64,000 nucleotides of DNA from Charina bottae (GCA_023362775.1 JALMGJ010000006.1:13402501-13466500); one strand, 5' to 3'; counted from the stretch's first letter, positions 20,906-33,816 are shown. The notes: generated by a model not told the origin, from the letters alone. Program-made: numbers and translations.

Positions 20906-22018
20906 GCAAGAGAGTTCCAGAAAAACATCTACTTCTGCTTCATTGACTACGCTAAAGCCTTTGATTGTGTGGATCACAACAAACTGTGGCAAATTCTTAA
21001 AGAGATGGGAGTACCAGACCACCTTACCTGTCTCCTGAGAAACCTGTATGCGGGTCAAGAAGCAACAGTTAGAACCGGACTGGAATGACCGATTGGTTCA
21101 AAATTGGGAAAGGAGTACGACAAGGCTGTATATTATCACTGTGCTTATTTAACTTATATGCAGAGTACATCATGAGAAATGCCGGACTGGATGAATCACA
21201 AGCCGGAGTTAAGATTGCCGGGAGAAATATCAACAACCTCAGATATGCAGATGATACCACCCTAATGGCAGAAAGTGAAGAGGAACTAAAGAGCCTCTTG
21301 ATGAGGGTGAAAGAGGAGAGTGCAAAAGCTGGCTTGAAACTCAACATTAAAAAAACTCAGATCATGGCATCTGGTCCCATCACTTCCTGGCAAATAGAAG
21401 GGGAAGAAATGGAAGCAGTGACAGATTTTATTTTCTTGGGCTCCGAGATCACCACAGATGGTGACTGCAGCCATGAAATTAAAAGACGCTTGCTCCTTGG
21501 GAGGAAAGCTATGGCAAACCTAGACAGCATATTAAAAAGCAGAGACATCACCTTGCCGACAAAGGTCCATGTAATTAAAGCTATGGTTTTCCCAGTAGTA
21601 ATGTATGGCTGTGAGAGTTGGACCATAAGGAAGACTGAGCGCTGAAGAATTGATGGTTCCAAACTGTGGTGCTGGAGAAGACTCTTAAGACTCCCTTGGA
21701 CTGCAAGGAGGTCAAATCAGTCAATCCTAAAGGAAATCAACCCTGACTGCTCATTGGAAGGACAGATACTGAAGCAGAAGCTCAAATACTTTGGCCACCT
21801 AATGCGAAGAGAGGACTCACTGGAAAAGACCCTGATGCTGGGAAAGACTGAAGGCAAAAGGAGAAGGGGACGGCAGAGGATGAGATGGTTAGATAGCATT
21901 ACCAACGTAATGAACATGAATTTGAGTAAACTCCGGGAGACAGTGGAGGACAGGAAGGCCTGGCGTGCTATGGTCCATGAGGTCACGAAGAGTTGGACAT
22001 GATTAAACGACACAACAA
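20906..22018 (+). mobile_element. 5'-truncated, broken RTE-BovB copy
   Basis: The copy starts at GCAAGAGAGTTCCAG within the RT domain and ends with ACAACAACAACA. It has the FIDYAKAFDCVDH, GVRQGC and RYADDTTLMAE blocks, but a 2-bp loss near 21080 and a stop near 21644 split the frame. It is nearly identical in sequence to the copy at 3.7 kb. Confidence 0.9.
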
Positions 22019-22027
22019 CAACAACAT

Positions 22028-22043
22028 TATCTATCTATCATCC

Positions 22044-22094
<51 letters not shown>

Positions 22095-22104
22095 ATCATC
22101 TATC
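22028..22104. repeat. (TCTA)n microsatellite
   Basis: About 19 tetranucleotide units with two interruptions, directly at the A-rich 3' tail of the adjacent minus-strand SINE. Confidence 0.9.
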
Positions 22105-22328
22105 TCCTGCCTTTATTATTTTTATAAATAACTCAAGGTGGCGAACATACCTAATACTTCTTCCTCCTCCTCTTTTCCCCAGAAGAACAACCCTGTGAGG
22201 TGAGTTGGGCTGAGAGAGAGCGACTGGCCCAAGGTCACCCATCCGGCTTTCATGCCTAAGGCAGGACTAGAACTCTCAGTCTCCTGGTTTCTAGCCTGTT
22301 GCCTTAACCACTAGACCCATACTGGCTT
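22105..22328 (-). mobile_element. tRNA-headed squamate SINE
   Basis: On the minus strand it opens AAGCCAGTATGGGTCTAGTGG with TTAAGGC, then GTTCTAGTCCTGCC (B box-like), GGGTGACCTTGGGCCAGTC, and ends GCCACCTTGAGTTATTTATA. This is the common squamate tRNA-derived SINE type. Confidence 0.75.
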
Positions 22329-22535
22329 GGGATGTTGGAAATTGTAAGCACAAAGTCTGAAAGGCACTATGTTGGAGAGGTATAATGTAGAGGGAAGGCG
22401 CAATATGAATAGAAGTATTATTTATTCTCCTTAAGGGTTTTCAACCAAAATTATCTGACATTCCCATATAAATGTTGATAAGAATGGTGGAAAAGCAATT
22501 AAATCAATCTTCAATTGCTGTCTCATTACTTACAG

Positions 22536-22692
22536 ATAAAGAAAATAAAGATTGCCTTGGCACTGTCAGAACTTGTGATATATACCAAATCTCGGAAATT
22601 TGTAAGCTTTGAAGATTCAAGAGAAAATCAGCTTTTTTATGAAAATAATTCAATTGGTGAGGTAAAAGCCCAAAAGCTGGCAAAACTGATAG
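22536..22692 (+). CDS. PLCZ1: PLCZ1 exon: start of Y domain
   Basis: Acceptor acttacag, donor ATAG|gtaatt, 52 codons plus one base. [19 protein letters not shown] is the conserved Y-domain opening, followed by [17 protein letters not shown]. Confidence 0.95.
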
Positions 22693-24278
22693 GTAATTTT
22701 TGGCATTCAGACTGATGAAATTGATGGTGTTGCTGTTTTCTTTTGCTTAAGCTATCAGAACAAATAATATGCTTTATGAAACAACTTGTCCTGGGCTGGA
22801 AGGACATGGAATGTTTCTGGTCTTGGTTCAGTTCCCACTATAAGTTCTGTGGCTGGAGATTTGCTTCATGGTACCTCCTTGGCTGCTACAATTTGCCTCT
22901 ACTAAATAAATGGACCTTGCCTTTTTTTGTTAGTTTTAAATAATTAAACGTAAGTTATTAGTTCATAACTAATGTGATGTACTGAACAATGTTCTTTGGG
23001 CCCAGTTCAAACTGGAAACAAATCAGAACATATGGAATGTTGTCATTCCTTATGCTTCTTTCTGCATCTATTCCCTTATCCAATTTATATACTTAGAAAC
23101 TAGGTTATCATCACCTGCCTTCTGCTAACTCTGGCTAAAGTGCTTCTAAATTCAGGCTGAGAATTTCTATTTTAATTTAGTCTATGAATTTCCTTACCAA
23201 CTTCAGGACTTACTTACCTTACCAACTATTTTAATTTAGGTTTTCTTCTGAGCCAAAGCATCAAGCATGTAATGAAGATAAGACTCCATATGATATTATG
23301 GCTGTTTTGTTCTACTAGCCCTGTTTCTACTGTTTCCATAACAGTATCTGCTAGTACAGATGAGGAATACATTACATTGTGGGCTAACTGCATTACATTT
23401 TTGTACTTTTAAAAAAGCATGCTTAAATGGGCATTTTATTTTGAAGAAAAAGCATCAATAGGATTCCAAACCAGGATGTGCTCATGATTGAGATAATATC
23501 AGTCCCCTGCCAAATGGTTTTCTGTTGTTGTCATAAAAGCTGCTTGCAGTGTATAGCACCCTTTGAGGCAAATAGTGTGGGAGAGATTCAATAGGAGCTG
23601 TGAGACCATGTTCTGGATTGGAAGCAAGTTCTAGGTTGGGGTCCCAGAACTGCTACCTCTTCAGACAAATATGATTATATATGTATAGTCTCTGATGAAT
23701 CCTGCATGAGGTCAGTCTCTGATTGATTTGATGACTCATATATTTTGGCTATGGTAACCTCATGGACGGATCATACTATTATCAATTCAGAAGCATCTAA
23801 TAAAGCTAAATCATGTATTTGAGATGAATAAAATGTCTTCAGTTTTAGTGATCACATTATATTTCTTCAGGCAATTTGTGTTTATGCACAGGTGTAGATG
23901 TAGATGTACTTTTAAGCTAGTTGATTAAGTCCCTTGATTATGTTTAGATTTTAGAATATTTCATTAATGTTTAATTTTGGAGATGAAGGCACAATTATAA
24001 ATATAAAAAAAATAAATATAAATCTTGACATAGCAAGGACATGGATTGAATATTTCTATGTTGTTAATCAGTTTGTGAATTACAAATAATAGTTTGGATT
24101 CACACCAATATTTTCAATACTCAAAATTTTCACACCAATATTTTTTGTTGAATTTGCTATAAATAGGTATCAAAATATTTTAAATATGTCCATACATTTA
24201 TTTTTTAATTGGTTTTATGAAACTGGCTATTTTTCATGTCTTTTTCAATAATGTAGTTTTGAATGTTTCTCTTTATAG
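22693..24278. other. PLCZ1 intron, no recognised feature
   Basis: AT-rich unique-looking intron of 1.6 kb between two Y-domain exons. No repeat ends or coding signal were identified. Confidence 0.5.
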
Positions 24279-24395
24279 CAAATGAATTTGTTCAACATAC
24301 AGTCAGATTTATCACAAGAATATATCCTAGAGGGATCCGAACCAACTCTTCTAATTATAATCCTCAGGAATTTTGGAATGTTGGCTGTCAGATGG
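24279..24395 (+). CDS. PLCZ1: PLCZ1 exon: Y domain core
   Basis: Acceptor ctctttatag, donor ATGG|gtaagt. The peptide [19 protein letters not shown] then [17 protein letters not shown] holds the Arg-Ile-Tyr-Pro substrate-binding motif and the NP..FWN.GCQ signature. Confidence 0.96.
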
Positions 24396-25530
24396 GTAAG
24401 TGTTTTAAGATTATTATTATTTTTTACTTACATTTCTCTTCATATTGCATAGTAATTTAAATGTAGTTAAATCACTTTTCAGTAGTATGAAACAGTGCTA
24501 ACAGAGTCTTCTAGCACTCTTCTACAACCAACACAAATAAAAAAAGGGAAGGAGGGAGGGAATCTGCAGATGGAACAGGGCAACATGATGGATATATGGT
24601 AAAAATGGAAAGTTTGTTTGCTTGTACTACCCAAAATGAAAGATATGTGTTTAGAGTTTAGCTTTGCCTTCTAAACAGTGACATAATTCTGCCCCCCAAA
24701 TTGGGTTTGTTTTAGGAGGCTGTAACAACTGTGTACCTAACAGACCTATAGTCAGTTTGAACATGCCTAGTATATAGAATTCCCTGTTTGGGCACCTGAA
24801 CTTTCTAAATGGCTGGAACATCAGGAGCTTCCTTTTCCATTTGCTGTGATTTCCATGGTCATAGTTGGTACGTCTGGAGTGATTGGTCTTCCCACCAACT
24901 AGAGCCTCCTCTCTGCCTTTAGAGATCATTGGAGGGTTCCAGCACTAAAATCTAACTCCATCTAGTAGGTAATACCAGGGATTTAGAATTGCTTTCTCTA
25001 TTTATCTTTAGAGTTTTCAGAATATGCTTCTGAAAGAACATAACTAGTGCAAATATTTTGCCTAAGAAGACAACTCTCAGGCAGCCATTAGTCCTTACCT
25101 ATTTCGTCCTAAGCTTTAAAGAGTCCATTTCTTAGATTCTAATATGAAGTTGCAAGAGTTCTATATTTAAAGTAACTTTGCTGACCTCTCTCTGTGTAGA
25201 TTTATTCTTTTCTTAGAAGTGTATTGAGCAGAGAAAGGAATCTACCTTTGTTCCTGCAGCTCTCCTCTTCTGTCTAGGTTCCATAGAGCTTTCACTTCAC
25301 TTTGTAGCCTCTTCTGCCTTCTGGCAGATGAAGATCTAAGTATGGGTTCATAATGCACTGACTGCATATATAATATGGTTGAAACAAATTACATTTTGAA
25401 CATACTTATTTTTATGAAAATGTTGGCACCAGGACTACCTCTTCTCTCTCCCTCCCTCTCTCTCACTTGTTCATTCATTCAATTTATATGGCTGCCCACT
25501 CACCAAGCAACTTTAGACAATTACCATAGA
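24396..25530. other. Start of the 22.6-kb PLCZ1 intron, unassigned
   Basis: No coding signal or clear repeat. The whole intron (24396-47005) is a dense repeat stack annotated element by element below. Confidence 0.5.
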
Positions 25531-25534
25531 GCAC

Positions 25535-25752
25535 TTGACTCACTGGAAAAGACCCTGATGCTGGGAAAGACTGAAGGCCAAAGGAGAAGGGGATGGCAGA
25601 GGATGAGATGGTTAGATAGCATCACTGATGTAATGAACATGAATTTGAGTAAACTCCGGGAGACAGTGGAGGACAGGAAGGCCTGGTGTGCTATGGTCCA
25701 TGAGGTCACGAAGAGTCGGACACGACTAAACGACTGAACAACAACAACAAAA
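25535..25752 (+). mobile_element. Short RTE-BovB 3' fragment
   Basis: About 200 bp of the BovB C-terminal region (DSLEKTLMLGKTEG to KSRTRLND) and the ACA tail. Severe 5' truncation. Confidence 0.85.
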
Positions 25753-26195
25753 AGTTGCAGGAAACCTATATTCCATGAGCTATGTAGAACCTAACTAGCT
25801 TTTTTGTTGTTGTTGTTATTTTAGAAGCCCATCTCCTCATCAGTGATAAACAGAGTCCATTTTTAAGCAGAACATAAAAGCACATAAATAATCTTTTAGA
25901 CTTAACTCACACCCCAAAAATCAACATAACCCCAAACTGGCCTCCAGGAAATCTTGGCTTATTCTTGCTTATATGATGTCACAATTTACAGCCTTTGATT
26001 GTCTCCGTTTCCTTACCTGTGACCTATTTATCAGCTTTTTGTAAAACTAGTACTTGAATAAATCCCCCTACCTAGATGCAAAAATGGTTAGAATCATTTA
26101 AACAAAATATTGTAAAGAGATGCAATTGCTCGCAGATTTTTGTAGCATCAGTGTGTGCCACTTATGCTGTCATAAAGGCTCTCAGTCTTTTAGGG

Positions 26196-26467
26196 CAGTG
26201 GTCCCCAACCTTTTTGGCACCAGGGACCAAAAAAAAAAAAAAAAGAAGACAATTTTTCAACGGACCAGGGGGGCGCGGTTTGCAGGCGGGAGCCAATCGT
26301 GTACACCGGGGGGGGTGAGGTTTGCAGGCGGGAGCCAATCGCGCGCACCAGGGGGCGGGGTTTGCAGGCGGGAGCTAATCGCGTGCACCGGGGGTGGGGT
26401 AGTCGCGCACACTGGGGGACGGGGTTTGTAGGTGTGAGCCCCGCGGCCCACAGGTTGGGGACCCCTG
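26196..26467. mobile_element. Non-autonomous hAT (272 bp) with internal tandem units
   Basis: Ends are CAGTGGTCCCCAACC and ...GGTTGGGGACCCCTG. The flanks ttttaggg at 26188-26195 and 26468-26475 are an exact 8-bp duplication. The core holds about four units around GGGGTTTGCAGGCGGGAGCC, the reverse complement of the subterminal unit of the 13.3-17.2 kb element. It is inserted in a LINE 3' tail region. Confidence 0.9.
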
Positions 26468-26559
26468 TTTTAGGGGGAAATTGCTGCTTCACCACTGTAG
26501 ACCACTGTCAACCCCGCCATGTAGACCAGACCAAGAAATCAACTTGGCTGAGTATGCTC

Positions 26560-26690
26560 TCTCTCTCTCTTTTTAATTTTGTATATTTTTTGTAAGATTT
26601 TTTATTCTTTTTTACTTGTAAGCCACCTAGAGTCACTTATACAGTGAGATGGGCAGCGTATAAATTCAATAAATAAATAAAACAAAACTC
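26560..26690 (+). mobile_element. CR1/L2-type LINE 3' tail
   Basis: Contains TAAGCCACCTAGAGTCACTT, GATGGGCAGCGTATAAATTC and AATAAATAAATAAA, the standard end of squamate CR1/L2 copies. Confidence 0.6.
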
Positions 26691-26739
26691 CACAGGAAGG
26701 CTAAAACTACTTTTATTGAGATTGGCTCTAATAACAGAA

Positions 26740-27270
26740 TCTAGCAAGTCTAATTGTGGTGTAACTCCTCCTACATATACTGTAGTTTATTGAATTAGGG
26801 AGGTGTCTATCCGAGTCGCTTCCAAATATTATATGTCTGTTGTGGGCTTAAAATATGTTTCACATCCTGTTGTCCTGGCAACAGATCTTAGATATCTCTG
26901 TCAAGGTCATCTCTACAACCACATATTGGTAATTTTATATTTGGATTACTGTTTTGTGCTTTATGTGGTGCTAATGTTATCCTTGGTTCAGGAATTGCAA
27001 CTGATGCAGAATGGGGTGCCAAGAGTGTTGAGAAAGGTACCTCAGTATACCATATTATACCAGCATTGAAGAATCTATGCTGACCATTTACTAGGAGCTA
27101 CCAGTTTAGCTTTTTGCTATTGGCATAACAGGCATTTTCATTCTTTTAACTGAGTAACCATTTTGAAATACATTGTTTTATTGTTCCCATAATATTTTAA
27201 GACTTTTTTAAATTGTAAGTTACCCTGACCATTAAGTGAGTAGCATGCAAATATTCTAAAAATAAATTTA
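26740..27270 (+). mobile_element. Degenerate CR1/L2 LINE 3' region
   Basis: Fragments of the C-terminal domain survive (YLDYCFVLYVVLMLS, LQLMQNGVPRVL), parallel to the better copy at 17.2 kb. The end is TAAGTTACCCTGACCATTAA with A-rich tail. Frames are broken. Confidence 0.5.
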
Positions 27271-27481
27271 AAAACCAAAGCATTTTGGAACCAAATTGCC
27301 TGGTAGAATATTTTTCTGTTTACTTAGTATTTGTAGTGTCACCTTTATATGCTCTCTGGCAGAAACTTGGTGGCGCCCACTCTGTAGAATGCTTCTGGAG
27401 ATGTCAAACTTGATGGAGTTTAGTTTAGATCCATCTCTGTACCCAGGCCTTCTTTGTGTGAGTGTTGTGTAAGGATATCTG

Positions 27482-28010
27482 TGGTGTGTGTGTGTGTGTG
27501 TGTGTGTTTGTTTTACAAACGTTTATCATTTTTAAACACCTTTTAATTGTCTTCATCTAATTATTTATTTATTTATTTATTAATCAAACTTCTATCACCG
27601 CCCATCTCCCTCCACCGGATAATTATAATATATAAATTATACTTTATTAGAAACAATGTATACGCTTCAAGATTTTTTTTTAACACGGGAAGTGCAGTAA
27701 CGAATGAATGAACAGGTGGTAAGTGTACACTACTCATATGGCCCTCATACTGCTTTTTATAGATAATAAAAACAACCAGATCTTTTAATTTATACTGTTA
27801 AAATTTAATGTTCAGAAATCACTGGTCTGGCCTACATTTATGCTCCTGTGTGCTCTGAAGTCTCTTTTGAATATCAAATCTGAAATGCTGCACAGCCCTA
27901 TTGGGTATTTATTTAGAAAATTTATATGGCCGCCCATCTTCATACATAAATCTGGGTGGCAAGCAATCAATATACTGTACAAAATGAAATAAAATAACCC
28001 CCATGACCAA
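27482..28010. repeat. TG microsatellite and two TTTA-headed LINE-tail repeats
   Basis: (TG)n at 27484-27507. Two copies of a TTTATTTA...CCGCCCATCT repeat lie at about 27560-27625 and 27905-27975 (minus-orientation LINE/SINE tail fragments). The rest is unassigned. Confidence 0.55.
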
Positions 28011-28340
28011 AATTAAGTATGTCCAATACAGAGAAAAAATAACCAATTTCACAGATCAAACACAAGTATATTAGGCTCCCCCATTTGTAGTCTGCAGTGG
28101 GAGCTTCCCCAAGCTTCCCTGACTCTAAATCACATGAAGAACAATCATAGTAGAGAAGGTTTCCAGCTGCTGCCAGTCAGTGTCTTCATGTGTAGGATGA
28201 CAGAAAGAGAGCAGAACTAGCATATTTGTTCTTTCTTCCACTTTGCCAGTAGAGATGTCTGAAGAAGAATCTAAACTTGTTTGTTCAGAAGCCGGAAATC
28301 CTATTGAATTTATCAAGGCTTCTCCCTAGTAAGAGAAACT

Positions 28341-28570
28341 GGAGAGCCAGTTTGGTGTAGTGGTTAAGGCACCAGGCAAGAAACCGGGAGGCCACGAATT
28401 CTAGACCCACCTTAGGCACAAAACTAGCTGGGTGACCTTGGGCCAGTCACTTTCTCTCACCCCAGGAAGGAGGCAATAGCAAACCACTTCTGAAATCTTG
28501 CCAAGAAAACTGCAGGGATTTGTTCAGGCAGTCACCAGGAGTCAACACTGACTCGAAGGCAAAAAAATAG
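28341..28570 (+). mobile_element. tRNA-headed SINE with LINE-like tail
   Basis: Starts GAGAGCCAGTTTGGTGTAGT with GGTTAAGGC (A box-like), GAATTCTAGACCC (B box-like) and GGGTGACCTTGGGCCAGTC. It ends TTGCCAAGAAAACTGCAGGG ... AGTCAACACTGACTCGAAGG. The tail matches that of the 5S-headed SINE at 2.8 kb, suggesting one LINE partner. Confidence 0.75.
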
Positions 28571-29279
28571 AATCTGATAATCAAATCTTCAAGAAACTAT
28601 ATTGGGCTTATTTTTTAAAGTAGTTTATAACTTTTTTTGCTTTTTATGTTTGTGTGATATAAACTATAATTTTATATGTAACAATTGTGCTCAACGGCCT
28701 TATATAAATATTGATCTACCTACTTATAGCTGTGTGTTTATTTATGAAAAAGATTTATATACCACTTACTGTTTTAGAAACGTAGAAGCCATTTATAGTA
28801 ATTGTAACACTGGAGGGTAAAAATGGAATAAATATGGTCCATAAAAAGACAAATATGTGATGCTGAAGATATTTCAGACACATTAAAGCTTTCATATCAA
28901 CAATAATACAAACAGAACCATAATATATACTCTGAAAATTAGTGTGTGGAAATCATAAACATTAAAAAACACTTTTTGTTAGAAAACTCTTGGACAATAA
29001 CATCCCTAACTATTAACTGTAAAACCTTATAGTCAACACAAATAAATACGCTTCCCACATGCAATTGTAATATAAGTTGCAGACATCTAAATGAAATGCT
29101 TTTCATTTATTTATGAAGTAGAATTAAAAGTGATTTATGCACAAGGCAAAAATTCAAGATAATCATTTTAAGTACTATAGTAGATATCATTACCTGATGT
29201 AAAACAAAAACTTTCATAACATTCAAAATATTTTTTGAGATATTCCCTAAATTTTAAACAAATAGCTACTCCTCACTAT
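28571..29279. other. Intron, no recognised feature
   Basis: AT-rich sequence between two SINEs. No coding or repeat signal recognised. Confidence 0.4.
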
Positions 29280-29470
29280 AAGAACCAATGTGGTGTAGTG
29301 GTGAAGATGCTCGAGAGACCCAGGTCCAGGTCTATCTGCTGCCGTGGAAGCTTCATGGGTGACTTTGGACCATTCACTGTCTTTCAATTGAGCCTACACC
29401 ACAGGGTTGTGTGGCAAAATAGGAGGAGGAAGTACTATATATACTGCCTTGAATAAAAGGAAAGATATAA
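29280..29470 (+). mobile_element. Diverged tRNA-headed SINE
   Basis: AACCAATGTGGTGTAGTGGT, then GGGTGACTTTGGACCATTCA, CACAGGGTTGTGTGG, AGGAGGAGGAAG and CTGCCTTGAATAAAAGG follow the SINE order of the 22.1-kb copy, with many changes. Confidence 0.6.
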
Positions 29471-29574
29471 TTCAAATAAACTGCAACAGTGTTAAAGAAT
29501 TAGTATGTGTTAAGTATTTTTATAGCAAAATTCTAATATAAACATCGTTAGAAATACAATTGTACTATATATAT

Positions 29575-30990
29575 ACAGTATATATATAGTATGTTGCCTG
29601 ATAGGACTTTCCATGTTGTGGGGAGGCAGGTTATTGGCCGGTAGTTGGACGGTATTGTTCCCTTGCTGGGGTCTTTCATGATCAGCACTGTCCTACCTTG
29701 TGTTAGCCAGTCTGGGTGGGAGCCTGCTGCTAGCAGCTGGTTCATCTGTGTTGCTAGGCGTTCATGCACTGCTGTTAGTTTCTTTAGCCAGTAGGTGTGG
29801 ATCATGTCTGGGCCAGGTGCTGTCCAGCTCTTCATGTTCTTGACACACTGTTGGATATCTGCTACTGTGATGGTGACTGGTTCCTGCTCTGGGAGATTTC
29901 TGTGGTCTGCTCTCAGGTCCTGCAGCCACTTCGCACTGGTGTTATGTGTCTTCTCTTTCTCCCATATGTTCTTCCAGTACTGTTCCATTTCTGCTGTTGG
30001 TGGCTCTGCTGTTACTATGTTGTTGCACTGCAGCTGGGAGTACACCTTGGCTGGTTCTTTGGTGAACAGGGCGTTTATCTTCTTGGCCCCTGCTTCTCTA
30101 GTGTATCTCCTTAGCCTGGTAGCCAGTGCTGTGAGCCTTTGTTTAGCAGTCTCTAGGGCTTCAGATGGAGTCAGGCCCTTGTATTTTTTCAGTAGCCGAG
30201 TCTTATACTTAGTCTTCACACCCTTCTGTAGTTCTACCAGCTGACTAACTTCTCTCTGAGTTGCCTTGATCTTAGCCTCCAACCTCATTTTCCAGGGGGG
30301 GGTATGTAGTGCTGTTCTTCTTGATCACGTAGCCAAGCATCTCCAGGATTACAGTGGCTGTAGTGTATACCAGTTCATTGGTTTGAGTTATAGTGGTAGT
30401 AGGGATTGTCGTGAGGGCTCTGTTGACATCTTCTAGCATACTATCTGATGGTACTTCTCCACTGAGCCTTGGTAATCGGTCTCGAGAGTTGACTGTAGCT
30501 AGTTTATCCATGATCTTTTGCCTCATATAAGCTGCTGTGCTCTGTAATAGAGGGGGTGGCAGTGACGTTCCAGCTTCAGGTGTTGGCTGCACCTCCAGTT
30601 GTTCTTCCGGGTCTTCTTGAATCTGGGATATAATGTGTAGTTGGTCTATCTCAAGTTGTGAGAGCAGCTTCCTCTTCACTATGTTGAAGCATTGGGTAAC
30701 TAGCTGTTTCTCAGTTAGTGTGGATGCAGGTCTTCTGTCCATCCATAGTTCCCTCATACATTTCATATATCCCCTCTCATTAGGTCTACTGTTGTAGTAG
30801 CATTCCATCAGTTCCAGGTTCTCTTGTCTCGTCCATGTATGGTTTGTTCCAGTAGCCCACTTATCGTCGGTTGCCCTGGTTCCCCAACATCTAATGCGGA
30901 CCTTGTTAATCCAGGTAACGTCCGAGCCGGCATGACTCTCTTAGTTCATTCACTCTCATATTTTGAGGTAGGCAGGTGAAGCGTTAGGGG
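29575..30990 (-). mobile_element. Non-LTR retrotransposon fragment, probably R4 clade
   Basis: Two minus-strand frames, 30272-30808 (MECYYNSRPNERGYMK...) and 29548-30288 (KINALFTKEPAKVYSQL, EQYWKNIWE, VKNMKSWTAPGPDMIHTYW, NYRPITCLPTTWKVLSG), form the N-terminal half and RT fingers of one ORF, split by a frameshift near 30285. The element stops before the palm motif, so the 3' part is missing. The N-terminal WT..EN..LM.CYY style recalls R4-type elements of lizards. The clade call is from memory. Confidence 0.6.
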
Positions 30991-31057
30991 GTCTTTGCCC
31001 AAGGACCCCTACTGGTAAGGTAGGTACAGCCGGGATTTGAATAGAATATATATATAT

Positions 31058-33816
31058 AGAGATGTCAAGATTAAATATAGACATTTTAGGTGTCAGTGAA
31101 CTGAAATGGACTGGGATGGGCCACTTCACATCAGATGACCACCAGATCTACTACTGTGGACAAGAGGACCACAGAAGAAATGGAGTAGCCTTCATAATTA
31201 ATAATAAAGTGGCTAAAGCAGTGCTTGGATACAATCCAAAAAATGATAGAATGATCTCAATTCGAATTCAGGGTAAGCCATTTAACATCACAGTGATCCA
31301 AATACACGCCCCAACCACAGATGCTGAAGAAGCAGAAGTAGATCAGTTCTATGAGGATCTGCAGCACCTACTAGATAATACACCAAAAAGAGATGTTATT
31401 TTCATTACAGGAGACTGGAACGCTAAGGTGGGTAGTCAGACACCTGGAATTACAGGCAAGCATGGTCTGGGAGAACAAAATGAAGCAGGACATAGGCTGA
31501 TAGAATTTTGCCAAGACAACTCACTGTGCATAACAAACACTCTCTTCCAACAACCTAAAAGACGACTTTATACATGGACTTCACCAGATGGTCGACACCG
31601 AAATCAGATTGACTACATCCTTTGCAGCCAAAGGTGGCGGACATCTATACAGTCGGTAAAAACAAGACCTGGAGCTGACTGTAGTTCAGATCACAAACTT
31701 CTTATTGCAAAATTTAGAATCAGACTAAAGAGAATAGGGAAGACCCACAGATCAGTTAGATATGAGCTCACTAATATTCCTAAGGAATATGCAGTGGAGG
31801 TGAAGAATAGATTTAAGGGACTAGATTTAGTAGATAGGGTCCCAGAAGAACTATGGACAGAAGTTCGCAACATTGTTCAGGAGGCGGCAACAAAAAACGT
31901 CCCAAAGAAAAAGAAAACCAAGAAGGCAAGATGGCTGTCTGCTGAAACACTGGAAGTAGCCCAAGAAAGAAGGAAAGCAAAAGGCAACAGTGATAGGGGG
32001 AGATATGCCCAATTAAATGCAAAATTCCAGAGGTTAGCCAGAAGAGATAAGGAATTATTTTTAAACAAGCAATGTGCGGAAGTGGAAGAAGACAATAGAA
32101 TAGGAAGGACAAGAGACCTCTTCCAGAAAATTAGAAACATCGGAGGTAAATTCCAGGCAAAAATGGGTATGATCAAAAACAAAGATGGTAAGGACCTAAC
32201 AGAAGCAGAAGAGATCAAGAAAAGGTGGCAAGAATATACGGAAGATCTGTATAGGAAGGATAATAATATTGGAGATAGCTTTGACGGTGTGGTCAGTGAG
32301 TTAGAGCCAGACATCCTGAAGAGTGAGGTTGAATGGGCCTTAAGAAGCATTGCTAATAACAAGGCAGCAGGAGACGACGGTATCCCAGCTGAACTGTTTA
32401 AAATCTTGCAAGATGATGCTGTCAAGGTGATGCATGCCATATGCCAGCAAATTTGGAAAACACAAGAATGGCCATCAGATTGGAAAAAATCAACTTATAT
32501 CCCCATACCAAAAAAGGGAAGCACTAAAGAATGTTCAAACTATCGAACAGTGGCACTTATTTCACATGCCAGTAAGGTAATGCTCAAGATCTTGCAAGGT
32601 AGACTCCAGCAATTCATGGAGCGAGAATTGCCAGATGTACAAGCTGGGTTTAGAAAAGGCAGAGGAACTAGAGACCAAATTGCCAATATCCGCTGGATAA
32701 TGGAGAAAGCCAGGGAATTTCAGAAAAACATCTATTTCTGTTTTATTGACTATTCTAAAACCTTTGACTGTGTGGATCATAACAAATGGTGGCAAGTTCT
32801 TGGTGGTATGGGGATACCAAGTCATCTTGTCTGCCTCCTGAGGAATCTGTATAACGACCAAGTAGCAACGGTAAGAACAGAGCACGGAACAACGGACTGG
32901 TTTAAGATTGGGAAAGGAGTACGGCAGGGTTGTATACTCTCACCCTACCTATTCAACCTGTACGCAGAACACATCATGCGACATGCTGGGCTTGAGGAAT
33001 CCAAGGCTGGAGTTAAAATCGCTGGAAGAAACATGAACAATCTCAGATATGCAGATGATACCACTTTCATGGCTGAAAGCGAGGAGGAGTTGAGGAGCCT
33101 TATGACGAAGGTGAAAGAAGAAAGTGCAAAAGCTGGGTTGCAGTTAAACCTCAAAAAAACCAAGATTATGGAAACCAGCTTAATCGATAACTGGCAAATA
33201 GAGGGAGAAAAAGTGGAGGCAGTGACAGACTTTGTATTTCTAGGCGCAAAGATTACTGCAGACGCTGACTGCAGCCAGGAAATCAGAAGACGTCTACTTC
33301 TTGGGAGGAGAGCAATGGCAAATCTTGATAGATAGTTAAGAGCAGAGACATCACACTGACAACAAAGGTCCGCATAGTTAAAGCAATGGTATTCCCTGTA
33401 GTAACCTATGGCTGCGAGAGCTGGACCTTAAGGAAGGCTGAGCGAAGGAAGATAGATGCTTTTGAACTGTGGTGTTGGAGGAATATTCTGAGAGTGCCTT
33501 GGACTGCAAGAAGATCAAACCAGTCCATACTCCAGGAAATCAAGCCAGACTGCTCACTTGAGGGAATGATATTAAAGGCAAAACTGAAGTACTTTGGCCA
33601 CATAATGAGAAGACAGGATACCCTGGAGAAGAAGCTGATGCTAGGGAAAGTGGAAGGCAAAAGAAAGAGGGGCCGACCAAGGGCAAGATGGATGGATGGT
33701 ATTCTGGAGGTGACGGACTCAACCATTGGGGAGCTGGGGATGGTGACGGCCGACAGAAAGCTCTGGCGTGGACTGGTCCATGAAGTCACGAAAAGTCGGA
33801 AACGACTGAACGAATA

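Noticed and set aside
22028..22104. CRISPR-like spaced repeats
   Set aside because: Pure TCTA microsatellite; eukaryotic context.
24651..24929. 92-codon minus frame as a gene
   Set aside because: No recognisable domain, splice structure or conservation clue.
29795..30244. Plus-strand Cys-rich frame
   Set aside because: Antisense of the R4-like ORF.
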